Positions 43,015 to 52,814 are shown, numbered from the stretch's first letter. The stretch: DNA of 64,000 nucleotides from PKWO01 sp036384915 (GCA_036384915.1 DASVLJ010000044.1:1-64000), one strand, 5' to 3'. Made by a program: numbers and translations. Notes: generated by a model from the sequence alone, not told the origin.

Positions 43015-43874
43015 TCAGCCCTCGTTGGCGCTAGTGTTGAAAAAACCTTCTTCATCCGTCCTTTACGGAATCCCCAAGCCCAACGCCGGAGAGGAGTTTG
43101 CCGGGTACCTTGTCCCTTGAAAAGCCGCCTCTTCACGACTGGCATTTCTCGATATTTGAAAAATATATATCGTTAAATGCAACGACGTACACACCCGATC
43201 AATCAACAAAATTTTGATACTTTTGGTATCTTTTTGAGGCCGCGGCGACGCCATGCGTTATAACCGGGACAATATTTTCTGTCAATCGCCGTTTTCTTTT
43301 TTGTGCTATTTGACAACATTTTGTGGTCTTAATGAAGCTCGCGGCACCAATGACAGCTCTCTATGAAGCCGTTTGCAGATTTTTTCATTTAACAATTGAG
43401 TGCGGGGGTGTCAAGGTTTCTTAGGGGGAATTTCAAGGGGTGAGTCCTCGAATTCCGGCTCGCACGCAAGTTGCGCCTCCGCACTCCGGCGAAGCGAGCC
43501 ACGAGGTCGCGAAGATGCCGCTACCATAGGGGAAAACAGAGGCTAACCTTGATGTGCCACCTTCGAGCATGCGCCGAAAATACACGCCAGAATGAGGAAT
43601 GTTTCCCAAAAAGTCAACTGTTCGGAATGCGCTTGGTAATATTCACGTATCGCTTGCGTGATCTTGACTGCGTGAGACAATTCTGTCACGATGTTGCAGA
43701 TTGGTAAATAATTTAAAGCAATCAAATTTGATAACAGGAATAGATCGGCAATCCATACGAACAAATGCAAGCCGCGCGCGCCTCTTTGGCTCACGCCAAG
43801 TAGACATTTGGTTTAAAAGCGGGATGGTTTGTTCGGCACGCGGAATTAATTCATTTTCAATTTAAGGAATTTTT
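43015..43874. other. 860-base A/T-rich divergent regulatory region of the T4SS island
   Basis: No supported gene lies here. The stretch is clearly richer in A/T than the rest of the window and separates the leftward effector/virD4 block from the rightward virB block. It contains an imperfect palindrome (GTGAGACAATTCTGTCAC, 43672-43689) and long A/T tracts. A frame on the minus strand at 43543-43794 could encode 83 residues with hydrophobic parts, but no ribosome-binding site or family supports it. Confidence 0.5.
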
Positions 43875-44306
43875 ATGTCGGTTTTTTTTCAAAACCGTCT
43901 TGTGATGGGTGTGACTTTGTCTGCCGTGCTTGGGCTTGCCGGGTGCGGGGCGCCGGCGCCGAAAGACTTTGGCGATACTTGGGTGCCGGTCAATCGATTT
44001 CAATCGGTAACCACCGAGATACCCATTGCGCCGGTTTATCTGTTCTATGCATCCCCTACGGATTTGACGCTTCGCACCTTGCTCAAGCGCTGGGCCACCG
44101 ATAGCGGCCTGGAGTTGGACTATCAACTCGGTTCCGACTTTACGCTGATCCTGCCGGTGGCCGATATCCGCACCCCCGACATTCAGGTCGCGGCGAAGGA
44201 CCTGAGCAATATCTATGCATCGCAAAAGCTCGTCGTCACCGTCGACGACAAGCGCATCCTCGTGCAACGAGCGGACGCTGAGCCGAAATCTACCCAAGGT
44301 TCGTAA
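43875..44306 (+). CDS. virB7: VirB7-like lipoprotein with N0-type domain
   Basis: The 143-residue protein begins with a lipoprotein signal (SAVLGLAGCGAP, Cys24). Usual VirB7 proteins are tiny, but this one carries a folded C-terminal domain (residues about 55-130: SPTDLTLRTLLKRWATDSGL, FTLILPVADIRTPDIQVAAK, DLSNIYASQKLVVTVDD) that resembles the N0/TcpQ-type domain of secretins. An N0-bearing VirB7 is the hallmark of the Xanthomonas-type T4SS outer membrane complex. It opens the virB operon, three bases before virB8. Confidence 0.85.
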   Translation: MSVFFQNRLVMGVTLSAVLGLAGCGAPAPKDFGDTWVPVNRFQSVTTEIPIAPVYLFYASPTDLTLRTLLKRWATDSGLELDYQLGSDFTLILPVADIRTPDIQVAAKDLSNIYASQKLVVTVDDKRILVQRADAEPKSTQGS

Positions 44307-44309
44307 GCA

Positions 44310-45254
44310 ATGTTAAAAAAGACGACTTCCAGTCCGAAAATTGATGAGGCGGTTGCCCGGTCGGTCGACTTCGAGCTGACGATTGCCGACATGGCTCGTC
44401 GCAGCGAGCGGCGCGCCTGGACGGTGGCAGGCGGTGCCGTGCTGGTGTCGCTGGTGCTGCTGGGCGGCTACTTCTACGTATTGCCGCTCAAGGAGAAGGT
44501 GCCGTATCTGGTGATGGCCGATGCCTATACCGGCACCAGCACGGTCGCCCGTTTGACCGATGATGTGGCGTTAAAGCGCATCACCTCGAGCGAGGCGATC
44601 AATCGCAGCAACGTCACCCACTTCATTCTGGCCCGCGAGTCCTACGACATTTCTTTCATCAATGCGCACGATTGGATCACGGTGCTGACCATGTCGAGCA
44701 AAGGGGTGGGGGGCGCCTACACCAGAATGTATGCGTCGAAAGATTCAGACAATCCCTACGTGCTTTATGGCAAGACCAAGGCTCTCCGGGTCCGCATCCT
44801 GAGTACGACCCTGACCGACAGCAGCAATGCGCAATCGTCAAAGGGCGGGGCAACCGTGCGTTTTGAGCGCAGCGTCTACGACAAGCAGACCGGCGTCAGC
44901 ACGGTATTGGACAACAAGATCGCCACGCTGACATTCACCTACGATCCGAACCTTCAAATGACCGAGCAGCAGCGGGTCGAAAATCCGCTCGGTTTCCAGG
45001 TGACCGAGTACCACGTGGATAATGACTATGCCTCGCCGCTGCCTTCCAGCTCCAAGGCGCAAGATGAGGCCGGATCGGCCATGCCCGATGCCACGCAGCC
45101 GCCAGCGGCCATGAACGCTGACGGGCCGCTTGCTCCCCAGCCCGGCCAACTGCCTGCTTCAATCCCTCAATCACCCATTCCTGGGGGAGGCGCCGCGGTG
45201 CCCGCCACCCCGGTTGCGCCCTCGGGCGCCGCTGCAGGAGGCAATCGCCGATGA
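44310..45254 (+). CDS. virB8: type IV secretion protein VirB8
   Basis: The 314-residue protein has a cytoplasmic N-terminus, one membrane helix (about 38-58), and a periplasmic domain with VirB8 features (KRITSSEAINRSNVTHFILA, RESYDISFINAHDWITVLTM, NPLGFQVTEYHVDND). VirB8 is an inner membrane scaffold subunit. After residue 245 there is a Pro/Ala-rich tail of about 70 residues, a feature shared with X-T4SS VirB8. The stop overlaps the virB9 start (ATGA). Confidence 0.93.
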   Translation: MLKKTTSSPKIDEAVARSVDFELTIADMARRSERRAWTVAGGAVLVSLVLLGGYFYVLPLKEKVPYLVMADAYTGTSTVARLTDDVALKRITSSEAINRSNVTHFILARESYDISFINAHDWITVLTMSSKGVGGAYTRMYASKDSDNPYVLYGKTKALRVRILSTTLTDSSNAQSSKGGATVRFERSVYDKQTGVSTVLDNKIATLTFTYDPNLQMTEQQRVENPLGFQVTEYHVDNDYASPLPSSSKAQDEAGSAMPDATQPPAAMNADGPLAPQPGQLPASIPQSPIPGGGAAVPATPVAPSGAAAGGNRR

Positions 45255-46027
45255 GAACAGTATCGAGAACCCGGTCGGCGCTTGCTGCGGCCGCCGCATG
45301 CGTGGCGATCAATTGCGCCGCGCCTTCTGCTTTTGCGCAAGCCATCCAGGAGTACAACTATGAGCCGGATCACATCTACCAGGTGCATGCAGGGCTCGGC
45401 ATCACCACGCAGATTGAACTGAGCCCCGAGGAAAAAATTCTCGACTACAGCACCGGCTTCAGTTCGGGCTGGGATTTGAGCCGCCGCGAGAATGTTTTCT
45501 ATTTGAAGCCAAAAAATGTCGATGTGGACACCAATCTGTTGATCCGCACGGCGACGCATGCCTATATTTTTGAGTTGAAGGTCGTGGCTACCAACTGGCA
45601 CAGCCTGGATCAGGCCCGCAATTCAGGCGTGCAGTACAAAATCAAGTTCACCTACCCGAGCGACACCAGTTTCTCCAACGAAGCCAAGACCGTCGCCGAG
45701 GCTCCGGAACTCAACACGGCCTTGCTCAAGGACCGGCGCTACAACTTCAACTACGACTATGCCGTCGGCAAGTCCGTCGTGCCGTGGCTGATTCCGGTTG
45801 ACGTCCATGACGACGGCCGCTTTACCTACATCCGGCTACCCGACCTCAGCAAGTTCCCAACTGGCGATTTCCCGACTGTTTATATGCGTCAGAAAGAACG
45901 GGATGAGGACTCGGTAGTTAACACTACTGTTGAGGCAAAGACCATCATTATCCACGGAACCTATCCTTACCTGGTCATCCGTCATGGCGATAATGTCGTG
46001 GGCCTTAGAAGGGTTACCCCTCCGTGA
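45251..46027 (+). CDS. virB9: type IV secretion protein VirB9
   Basis: This 258-residue protein has a signal peptide (cut near AFA-QA, about residue 29) and the VirB9 pattern: YEPDHIYQVHAGLGITTQIE, WDLSRRENVFYLKP, NLLIRTATHAYIFEL, and a C-terminal domain RRYNFNYDYAVGK to GTYPYLVIRHGDNVVGLRR. VirB9 forms the outer membrane core ring with VirB7 and VirB10. It overlaps both neighbours by four bases, so translation is coupled. Confidence 0.94.
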   Translation: MRTVSRTRSALAAAAACVAINCAAPSAFAQAIQEYNYEPDHIYQVHAGLGITTQIELSPEEKILDYSTGFSSGWDLSRRENVFYLKPKNVDVDTNLLIRTATHAYIFELKVVATNWHSLDQARNSGVQYKIKFTYPSDTSFSNEAKTVAEAPELNTALLKDRRYNFNYDYAVGKSVVPWLIPVDVHDDGRFTYIRLPDLSKFPTGDFPTVYMRQKERDEDSVVNTTVEAKTIIIHGTYPYLVIRHGDNVVGLRRVTPP

Positions 46028-47322
46028 ACCAAAATCCACCCTCACAATCTGGCGACACCGTGGAAAATAACGACCAACGGAATCCTGAACACAGCCATGA
46101 CTCGTCCGCTGCGGCGCAGTCGAACTCCTACGCGGCGCAGTTCGAAGGAGGGCGCTCGGCTGCGCCCAATCTCGATGCAAATGCGCCGGAATTGAAATTC
46201 AACGAAATGCAGCGCATGAATCGTCGTGCCATCGTGCTCCTGTTGAGCCTGGTGGGCCTGATGAGCGTGGCCGCCATTGCGGTGGTTGGCAATTTGCTGC
46301 ATTCCGGCAAGAAGGAAGCACCGCACAGCGGCGATGTGGTCAAGATCCCGCCGGTGCCGACGTTGCCCTCGACCCAACCGGTACCGCCAGCGGTGAAGCC
46401 GCCCTTGCCGCACTTGGAACATCTGCCGGCCAAACCGATTCCTGTTTTGCCGCAACTGACGAAGTCGAAATCGTCATCGCCCGCGGTGCCGCCCCATATT
46501 CCCACTCTCATGGAACGCCGCATGGCGGAAAACTCCGCGTCTGTCGCGGCTGCTCCCGACGAGGCCCGCGACGCCGCGGCAGGGGCGGCGTCGCCCGCAT
46601 TTTCACCTTTCCGGGGTATGCCCGGCATGCCGGGTGCGCCAGGCGCCGCGCCCGGTGCGCAGGAAGCCGAACCGCAAAACAGTGCCTACCGTGCAAAACC
46701 TTTGGCGTCTGTTTCAAAAGTGCAGCCGTTGGTGCATCCGAACGTGCTCATGGTGCGCGGCACCTACATTCGGTGCGTGCTGGAAACCCATATCATTACC
46801 GATATTCCGGGTTTCACTTCCTGCGTAGTGACCGAGCCGGTCTATTCTGTTAACGGCAAGCGTCTGCTGCTGCCCAAAGGCTCCAAGGCGCTCGGGAAAT
46901 ACGAAAACGAGCCCAACGGTTCGCGCGTCGCCGTCATATGGGATCGCGTGATCACACCCAACGGCTTCGATGTGTCGATGGCCAGCCCCGGCGTCGATAA
47001 CCTGGGCGGCGCGGGCCATCCGGGGTACCGGGACGAGCATTGGCCGGAGCGGATTTCCTCGGCGCTCTTGATCAGCATGTTTTCCGATGCCTTCAAGTAT
47101 GAAGCGGCGGTGCATGGCCCGACCACGACCACCGTCACCACAGGCGGCGTAGCCCTCGAGACGCCTTACCAGAGTGAAACGGCCCAGACCTTGCAAAACC
47201 TGGCCGACCAGGCGGTAAGAAGCTCGGCTAATCGTCCGGCTACCGTCTCGATCAACCAGGGCACGGTCGTGACCATCTATGTTGCCAAAGATATCGACTT
47301 TAGCGCCGTCGTACCGAATTGA
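46024..47322 (+). CDS. virB10: type IV secretion protein VirB10
   Basis: The GTG at 46024 overlaps the virB9 stop and gives 432 residues. A polar cytoplasmic tail (1-68) precedes one membrane helix (69-91), a periplasmic Pro-rich stretch (VPTLPSTQPVPPAVKPPLPH), and the conserved TrbI domain (GTYIRCVLETHIITDIPGFT, CVVTEPVYSVNGKRLLLPKG, RVAVIWDRVITPNGFDV). VirB10 spans both membranes and links ATPases to the outer membrane pore. All regions are present and intact. Confidence 0.95.
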   Translation: MNQNPPSQSGDTVENNDQRNPEHSHDSSAAAQSNSYAAQFEGGRSAAPNLDANAPELKFNEMQRMNRRAIVLLLSLVGLMSVAAIAVVGNLLHSGKKEAPHSGDVVKIPPVPTLPSTQPVPPAVKPPLPHLEHLPAKPIPVLPQLTKSKSSSPAVPPHIPTLMERRMAENSASVAAAPDEARDAAAGAASPAFSPFRGMPGMPGAPGAAPGAQEAEPQNSAYRAKPLASVSKVQPLVHPNVLMVRGTYIRCVLETHIITDIPGFTSCVVTEPVYSVNGKRLLLPKGSKALGKYENEPNGSRVAVIWDRVITPNGFDVSMASPGVDNLGGAGHPGYRDEHWPERISSALLISMFSDAFKYEAAVHGPTTTTVTTGGVALETPYQSETAQTLQNLADQAVRSSANRPATVSINQGTVVTIYVAKDIDFSAVVPN

Positions 47323-47340
47323 TAGACTGAATTGTTGACT

Positions 47341-48411
47341 ATGTCCGACGAATTGCTTGCCGCCGTCTCCGACGACTTTCTGGATTACCAGTACCAGGTG
47401 CTGGGTATCCGGGATTTCATGCATTCGCCCGAGGTCACCGAGATCTGCATTAACCGTCCGGGCGAAATCTACCTCGAAACCCGTGCCGGCTGGCAGCGTG
47501 TCGAGGCGCCGGAGCTCACCTTTGCGCGCGCCTTGCAGTTCTGCACGACGGTCGTTAACGAGAGCAAGACAGGGCAGCGCATCACCGATATCAATCCGGT
47601 TGTCTCGCTCACCTTTCCGACCGGCCAACGTGCCCAGTTCGTCATCCCGCCGGCGGTCGAGGCCAACCAGATATCGATCACCATCCGCCTGCCGTCCAGG
47701 AAAACGCGCACGCTTTCCGAATACCAGGAGGACGGGTTCTTCAACGAAATTCTCGAGAGTGCGCCCGGCATCAGCGCACAGGATCGGGAACTGCTGGAAT
47801 TGCGTGCTGCGCGCCGCTATGCTGACTTCTTCAAGCAGGCGGTCCTGCACAGGAAGAATATCGTCGTCGCAGGCGCGACCGGTAGCGGCAAAACCACGTT
47901 CATGAAATCGCTGGTGAATCACATTCCGGCGGACGAGCGCCTGGTTACCATTGAAGACGCACGCGAACTCTTCATCAGCCAGCCCAACGCCGTGCACCTG
48001 CTTTACTCCAAGGGAAATCAGGGTACGGCCAATATCACCGCCAAGAATTGCATGGAAGCCTGCCTGCGCATGAAGCCCGACCGGATCATCCTGGCCGAAT
48101 TGCGCGGCGACGAATCCTTCTACTTCATCCGAAACTGCGCCTCGGGCCACCCCGGCTCCATCACGAGCTGCCACGCAGGCACCACCGAGCAAACCTGGGA
48201 TCAGCTGGCGCTCATGGTGAAGGCATCGAGCGAAGGCTCGGGGCTTGAGTTCGAAACCATCAAGCATCTGCTCACCATGACCATTGACATCGTCGTTCAC
48301 ATCAAAGCCCATGCCGGCCGGCGTTACATCACCGGGATCGACTTCAATCCGATGAGGCATCTGCCCGCCGGCACCCCGCAAGGGCGGGCTGCTTTGGCGG
48401 TCTGCAATTGA
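47341..48411 (+). CDS. virB11: type IV secretion ATPase VirB11
   Basis: I use the ATG at 47341 (MSDELLAAVSDDFLDYQ) rather than a TTG nine bases upstream; the protein is 356 residues. It is a hexameric traffic ATPase with Walker A in VVAGATGSGKTTF (Lys184), the Asp box VTIEDARELF, Walker B-type RIILAELRGDE, and His box HPGSITSCHAGT. It energises pilus assembly or substrate transfer at the cytoplasmic face. It is followed 27 bases later by virB1. Confidence 0.95.
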   Translation: MSDELLAAVSDDFLDYQYQVLGIRDFMHSPEVTEICINRPGEIYLETRAGWQRVEAPELTFARALQFCTTVVNESKTGQRITDINPVVSLTFPTGQRAQFVIPPAVEANQISITIRLPSRKTRTLSEYQEDGFFNEILESAPGISAQDRELLELRAARRYADFFKQAVLHRKNIVVAGATGSGKTTFMKSLVNHIPADERLVTIEDARELFISQPNAVHLLYSKGNQGTANITAKNCMEACLRMKPDRIILAELRGDESFYFIRNCASGHPGSITSCHAGTTEQTWDQLALMVKASSEGSGLEFETIKHLLTMTIDIVVHIKAHAGRRYITGIDFNPMRHLPAGTPQGRAALAVCN

Positions 48412-48438
48412 CGGGAACGGAAAAGAAGATATCAAGAC

Positions 48439-49248
48439 ATGTTTGTAGACCAGCAATTATCCTGTCCCAACCTCGCCATCCCGGAATACGTGATGCGCCA
48501 TATTGTCAACGTCGAGTCCGGTGACAATCCGTTCGCCATCGGCGTTGTCGGCGGGCGGCTCGAGCGTCAGCCCAAGACGCTGGAAGAAGCGGTGGCCACG
48601 GCGAATATGCTGGAGAGCAAGGGCTACAACTTTTCACTCGGTATCGCCCAGATCAATCGTTATAATCTTGCCAAATTTGGTCTTTCCCCTTATGAAAAGG
48701 CGTTCGACCCTTGCGCCAACCTGAAGGCCGGCGCAAAAATTCTGGCCGATTGCTATGCCAGCGCCAAGGGGGATTGGGACAAGGCCTTCAGTTGCTACTA
48801 CTCGGGAAATTTCGTGACCGGCATTTCCGCCGGCTACGTGCAAAAGATCTATAACTCGATGAGCAGGGAATATTCCGTGGCCGCAGTAGCCGATACAACT
48901 GCGTCGGGCGCGATTCCGCTGGCCGGTTCGGGCCAAAACGCTCCCGGCACGACGAAGCAGGCCAGACAGGCCGCTACGGACGCGTCGAGGCTGGCCATGC
49001 GCACCATTCCATTCGGTGCAGCCGCGCAGGCCGTGGTGCCGGCGTTGCCTGCAACACCCGCGCAAATTCCCGAGCAGGCTGTCACCCAGCCAGCTGCTTC
49101 AAATACCTTTTACGCGCAGGCGCGCCAGTCGGCAGGCGACGCCGCGCAGCCTGACGTTGTTCAGCTTGTGCCGTCGGCCGCGCAGGCGGCCAGCGCAGCG
49201 TCCAAAGCATCCGATGTGCCCGAAGTCGATGCAGCCTTTGTTTTTTAG
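48439..49248 (+). CDS. virB1: lytic transglycosylase VirB1
   Basis: The 269-residue protein has an N-terminal SLT lysozyme-like domain: VMRHIVNVESGDNPFAIG with catalytic Glu26, FSLGIAQINRYNLAKFG, and ADCYASAKGDWDKAFSCYYS. It opens peptidoglycan to fit the secretion channel. No signal peptide is visible, which also occurs in some VirB1 proteins. The C-terminal 110 residues are low complexity (Ala/Gln/Pro). Confidence 0.9.
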   Translation: MFVDQQLSCPNLAIPEYVMRHIVNVESGDNPFAIGVVGGRLERQPKTLEEAVATANMLESKGYNFSLGIAQINRYNLAKFGLSPYEKAFDPCANLKAGAKILADCYASAKGDWDKAFSCYYSGNFVTGISAGYVQKIYNSMSREYSVAAVADTTASGAIPLAGSGQNAPGTTKQARQAATDASRLAMRTIPFGAAAQAVVPALPATPAQIPEQAVTQPAASNTFYAQARQSAGDAAQPDVVQLVPSAAQAASAASKASDVPEVDAAFVF

Positions 49249-49283
49249 CCCTCTCTTTTTCAACCCACAATAGGTAAATTACC

Positions 49284-49646
49284 ATGCGCAAGTCCACTAC
49301 TCCAGTTTTGTCAACCAACGCTTCGTCCCGCTTGCTCAAGCTTTGCGATATCGCCGTTATGGTCGCCTTGCTTGCCCCTTGCATGGCAATGGCGCAAGCC
49401 ACCGGCGGCTTCAGCAGCAGCGGCTCCACTTGCACGCTGCTCAATACCGTCCAGACTGTGCTCAACGGTATCTCGATCGTGGTCGTGACGATTGCCATCA
49501 TCTTTGCGGGTTATCAGATCGCTTTTGCCCACAAGCGCATTGCCGAAGTCGCCCCTGTATTTATTGGCGCGATCCTGATCGGCGCGGCAAGCCAGTTGGC
49601 CAACTTGCTGCTTTCCTCGAGCGCAGGCAGCAGTGCTTGCACCTAA
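49284..49646 (+). CDS. virB2: VirB2 pilin
   Basis: The 120-residue precursor has a long signal region cut near CMAMA-QA (about residue 37). The mature part has two hydrophobic helices (GISIVVVTIAIIFAGYQIAF and FIGAILIGAASQLANLLL) with a short basic loop (AHKRIAEV) between them, the VirB2/TrbC layout. It is the pilus or channel subunit. It follows virB1 by 35 bases. Confidence 0.92.
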   Translation: MRKSTTPVLSTNASSRLLKLCDIAVMVALLAPCMAMAQATGGFSSSGSTCTLLNTVQTVLNGISIVVVTIAIIFAGYQIAFAHKRIAEVAPVFIGAILIGAASQLANLLLSSSAGSSACT

Positions 49647-49719
49647 ACTGCCGTGATGACGCTGCATGCCGTGCAACAAGTTGCAGCGGTCGCGCAAGCG
49701 CCGCTCCAACGCCAACACT

Positions 49720-49941
49720 ATGCATAAGAACGCCATGTTCCATGACTGCACCCGCCCGCCCATGTTTATGGGCGTTCCCTGCGTGCCGTTTTTTGGGGAT
49801 ACGGGCGGGTATATGTTGTTGGCGGCATATCCTGGATAGCACTTTCTGGGCGGCATGCGCACGCGCAACATCGGTCGGCATGAAGGCTTATGGGTATTGA
49901 GTTTCAACATTTACGTCGGCCAGTCCAAAGACAATCGCTGA
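49720..49941 (+). pseudogene. degenerate duplicate of virB3
   Basis: This stretch repeats the intact virB3 that starts 264 bases later. It opens with the same MHKNAMF...CTRPPMFMGVP reading and then hits a TAG after about 39 codons. About 80 bases of the middle are missing. The 3' part resumes with near-identical sequence (CGCACGCGCAACATCGGTC and CAGTCCAAAGACAATCGCTG). The duplicated unit also covers about 20 bases of the following spacer. Many base differences show that it is not a recent event or a read error. Confidence 0.85.
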
Positions 49942-49983
49942 GCATTGCACATTACAAACACATAAACATCAACGGCAAAAACT

Positions 49984-50292
49984 ATGCATAAGAACGCCAT
50001 GTTCCGTGGCTGCACCCGTCCGCCCATGTTCATGGGCGTTCCCTACGTGCCGTTTTTCTTGGGTACGGGCGGGTGTATGTTGTTGGCGGTATATTTCAAT
50101 TTCTTTTGGTTGGGGCTGATTCCGGTCGTTATCTTCATCATGCGCACGATGGCCAAACGCGATGAAATGGTCTTCCGACTGCTTGGATTGCATCTTCAAA
50201 TCCGTATGCGCACGCGCAACATCGGTCAGCATGAAGGCTTATGGGTGTTGACCCCCAACATTTATGTCGGCCAGTCCAAAGACAATAGCTGA
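49984..50292 (+). CDS. virB3: type IV secretion protein VirB3
   Basis: The intact copy is 102 residues. It has the VirB3 N-terminus (NAMFRGCTRPPMFMGVPYVP), a hydrophobic double segment (GTGGCMLLAVYFNFFWLGLI and PVVIFIMRTMAKRDEMVFR) and a basic tail. VirB3 is an inner membrane protein associated with VirB4. It ends 38 bases before virB4 and is preceded by its own broken duplicate. Confidence 0.92.
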   Translation: MHKNAMFRGCTRPPMFMGVPYVPFFLGTGGCMLLAVYFNFFWLGLIPVVIFIMRTMAKRDEMVFRLLGLHLQIRMRTRNIGQHEGLWVLTPNIYVGQSKDNS

Positions 50293-50330
50293 ACATTGCA
50301 CCTTACAAACACTCAAGCATCGACGTCAAC

Positions 50331-52814
50331 ATGTCCAGGCCTCCGCTCAATCCAGACACTCCTATTTCCGAGTTTATTCCGTTGTCCACTCACGTATCGC
50401 CTACGGTACTGAAGACGACCGGGGGCGACTACTTTCTCACCTGGCGCCTCGATGGGCTTCCTTTTGTCGGGCGCGAAGAATGGGAGATTGAACACCGGCA
50501 CAATACCTTCAACCGCATGCTGCAAACGCTGCGTGCGCCCGACTTTACCAATGTCGCCTTCTGGGTCCATGACATTCGCCGGCGCCGCGGTCTTGAAGAC
50601 AGCAGCCGCTTTCACGACGTGTTCAACCAATCGCTCTCCGATGCCTATTTCAAGTCGCTGTCGGAGCGCAAGCTGATGCAAAACGAGCTTTACCTGACGA
50701 TGCTTTACCGCCCCGTGGTCTCGGGTAAGCGCTTCGTCGAAAAAACCGGCGATATCTCGCGCCTTGCCGGAGAGCAGCAGCGGGCTATCGATAAATTGCT
50801 GGAGCTGGCGGACAACATGGAAGCCGTCCTCAAAGACTACGCTCCCAAGCGCCTGCGCATGTATGAGGCACAAAACGGCGTCATTTTTTCCGAGACTCTC
50901 GAATTCTTCGGTTACCTGCTTAACCGCATTACCGAGCCGGTGCCCGTGCTCAGTGCGCCGGTCTATCGCTATCTGGCCGTCAGCAGGCAGCGTTTTTCGG
51001 CCAAGACCGGCGATTTCGTCATCACCACGCCGAACGGCGTCAATCACTACGGCGCCCTGCTCAACATCAAGGAGTATCCAGACGGTACGTATCCCGGCGT
51101 GTTGAACGGGCTGAAGTATCTCGACTTCGAATACGTCATCACTCACTCCTTCAGCCCGATGGGGCGGCATGATGCGCTCAAGACATTGGAGCGCACCAAG
51201 GGCATGATGATTTCTTCTGGCGACAAGGCGGTCAGCCAGATTGTGGAACTCGATCAGGCCATGGATCAGCTCACGTCGGGCAATTTCGTGCTGGGCGAAT
51301 ACCATTTCAGCATCGCCGTCTATGCGCCCGACCAGTCGACGCTGGCCCAACACATTGCTACCACCCGCGCCGAACTCTCCAACGCGGGCTTCGTATCGGT
51401 CAAGGAAGACCTGGCCGTCACTGCCGCTTTCTATGCCCAGTTTCCCGCCAACTGGCAGTACCGCACCCGCCTGGCCAAGGTCAGTTCCCTCAATTTCCTG
51501 GGCTTGTCGCCGTTGCACAACTTTGCCAGCGGCAAGCGCACGAACAATCCCTGGGGCGAGTGCGTTACCACGCTGCAGGCGGTCAACGGTCAGCCTTACT
51601 TCTTCAACTTTCACGCCACCTTGCCGCATGAAAACTCATTCGGCGAAAAAGCCATTGCCAACACCATGGTCATCGGCAAATCCGGCACCGGCAAGACGGC
51701 ACTGATCAATTTCCTGCTGAGCCAGGTTCAGAAACTCGATCCCAGTCCCACCATCTTCTTCTTCGACAAGGATCGCGGCGCCGAGATTTTTGTGCGCGCC
51801 TGCGGCGGCAATTACCTCTCGTTGAGCAATGGCGAGCCTACCGGGTTCAATCCTTTCCACTGCGAACGCAACGAGTCCAACATCCAGTTTTTGTGCAACC
51901 TCATTAAGGTGCTCGCCGGCAAGCCGGCCTACAGTTCGCGCGAAGAGGACGAAATTTTCCGCGCTGTCGAATCCATACTCGATACGCCGATGCATTTGCG
52001 TACGATGACCAACTTCCAGAAGAGCCTGCCCAACATGGGCGACGACGGCATCTTCATCCGCATGCGCAAGTGGACCGCCGGCAACGCCTTGGGCTGGGTA
52101 TTCGACAATCCCAAGGACACCATCGACCTGGAAAAAGCCAATATCATCGGCTTTGACTACACCGAGGTCCTCGACAATCCCGAGGTTCGCGTTCCCGTCA
52201 TCAACTACTTGTTGCATCGCCTCGAAGAACTCATCGATGGGCGCCGCCTGATCTACGTCATGGATGAATTCTGGAAAATTCTCGACGGCGGCGGAGACCT
52301 CAAAGACTTTGCCAAGAACAAGCAGAAGACCATTCGTAAGCAAAACGGCCTGGGTATCTTCGCCACCCAAAGCCCGGAAGATGCGTTGAGCAGCGACATC
52401 TCCGCGTCGCTCATCGAGCAGACCGCCACCATGATCTTGCTGCCCAACCCCAATGCCAACCGCAAAGACTATATCGATGGCCTCAAGCTCACGGAGTCCG
52501 AGTATCAAGTGGTGGTAGCCCTGGACGAGCGTTCGCGCCGTTTTCTCGTCAAGCAGGGCCACCTTTCCGCGGTATGCCAACTCGATTTGCGAGGCATGGA
52601 CGATGCCCTGGCCGTTATTTCCGCCTCTACCGACAATATCGATATCATGCATACGCTGCTCGAGCGCAAGGCGCAAGTGTTGGGCGTGCCCGTCGATGCG
52701 CTTACCCCCGGAGACTGGCTGCAGGATTTCTACGACAATCGCAGAGGGTCCGGCAAGCGCAACAGCGGCACGTCGGACAACAATCTGAAGTCTGTTTCGC
52801 GTCATGCACATTGA
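50331..52814 (+). CDS. virB4: type IV secretion ATPase VirB4
   Basis: The 827-residue protein is the largest conserved T4SS ATPase. Its C-terminal half has Walker A in MVIGKSGTGKTALINFLL (Lys455) and Walker B in RLIYVMDEFWKIL, together with FDKDRGAEIFVRACGGNYL and the conserved FATQSPEDALSS. The N-terminal half is the CagE/TrbE-type region. It powers pilus assembly and substrate transfer. The 3' end overlaps the longest frame of the next gene slightly, but the likelier start of that gene lies beyond it. Confidence 0.95.
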   Translation: MSRPPLNPDTPISEFIPLSTHVSPTVLKTTGGDYFLTWRLDGLPFVGREEWEIEHRHNTFNRMLQTLRAPDFTNVAFWVHDIRRRRGLEDSSRFHDVFNQSLSDAYFKSLSERKLMQNELYLTMLYRPVVSGKRFVEKTGDISRLAGEQQRAIDKLLELADNMEAVLKDYAPKRLRMYEAQNGVIFSETLEFFGYLLNRITEPVPVLSAPVYRYLAVSRQRFSAKTGDFVITTPNGVNHYGALLNIKEYPDGTYPGVLNGLKYLDFEYVITHSFSPMGRHDALKTLERTKGMMISSGDKAVSQIVELDQAMDQLTSGNFVLGEYHFSIAVYAPDQSTLAQHIATTRAELSNAGFVSVKEDLAVTAAFYAQFPANWQYRTRLAKVSSLNFLGLSPLHNFASGKRTNNPWGECVTTLQAVNGQPYFFNFHATLPHENSFGEKAIANTMVIGKSGTGKTALINFLLSQVQKLDPSPTIFFFDKDRGAEIFVRACGGNYLSLSNGEPTGFNPFHCERNESNIQFLCNLIKVLAGKPAYSSREEDEIFRAVESILDTPMHLRTMTNFQKSLPNMGDDGIFIRMRKWTAGNALGWVFDNPKDTIDLEKANIIGFDYTEVLDNPEVRVPVINYLLHRLEELIDGRRLIYVMDEFWKILDGGGDLKDFAKNKQKTIRKQNGLGIFATQSPEDALSSDISASLIEQTATMILLPNPNANRKDYIDGLKLTESEYQVVVALDERSRRFLVKQGHLSAVCQLDLRGMDDALAVISASTDNIDIMHTLLERKAQVLGVPVDALTPGDWLQDFYDNRRGSGKRNSGTSDNNLKSVSRHAH

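Noticed and set aside
43543..43794. 83-residue hydrophobic protein on the minus strand
   Set aside because: No ribosome-binding site, no family resemblance, and the frame lies in A/T-rich DNA between divergent operons.
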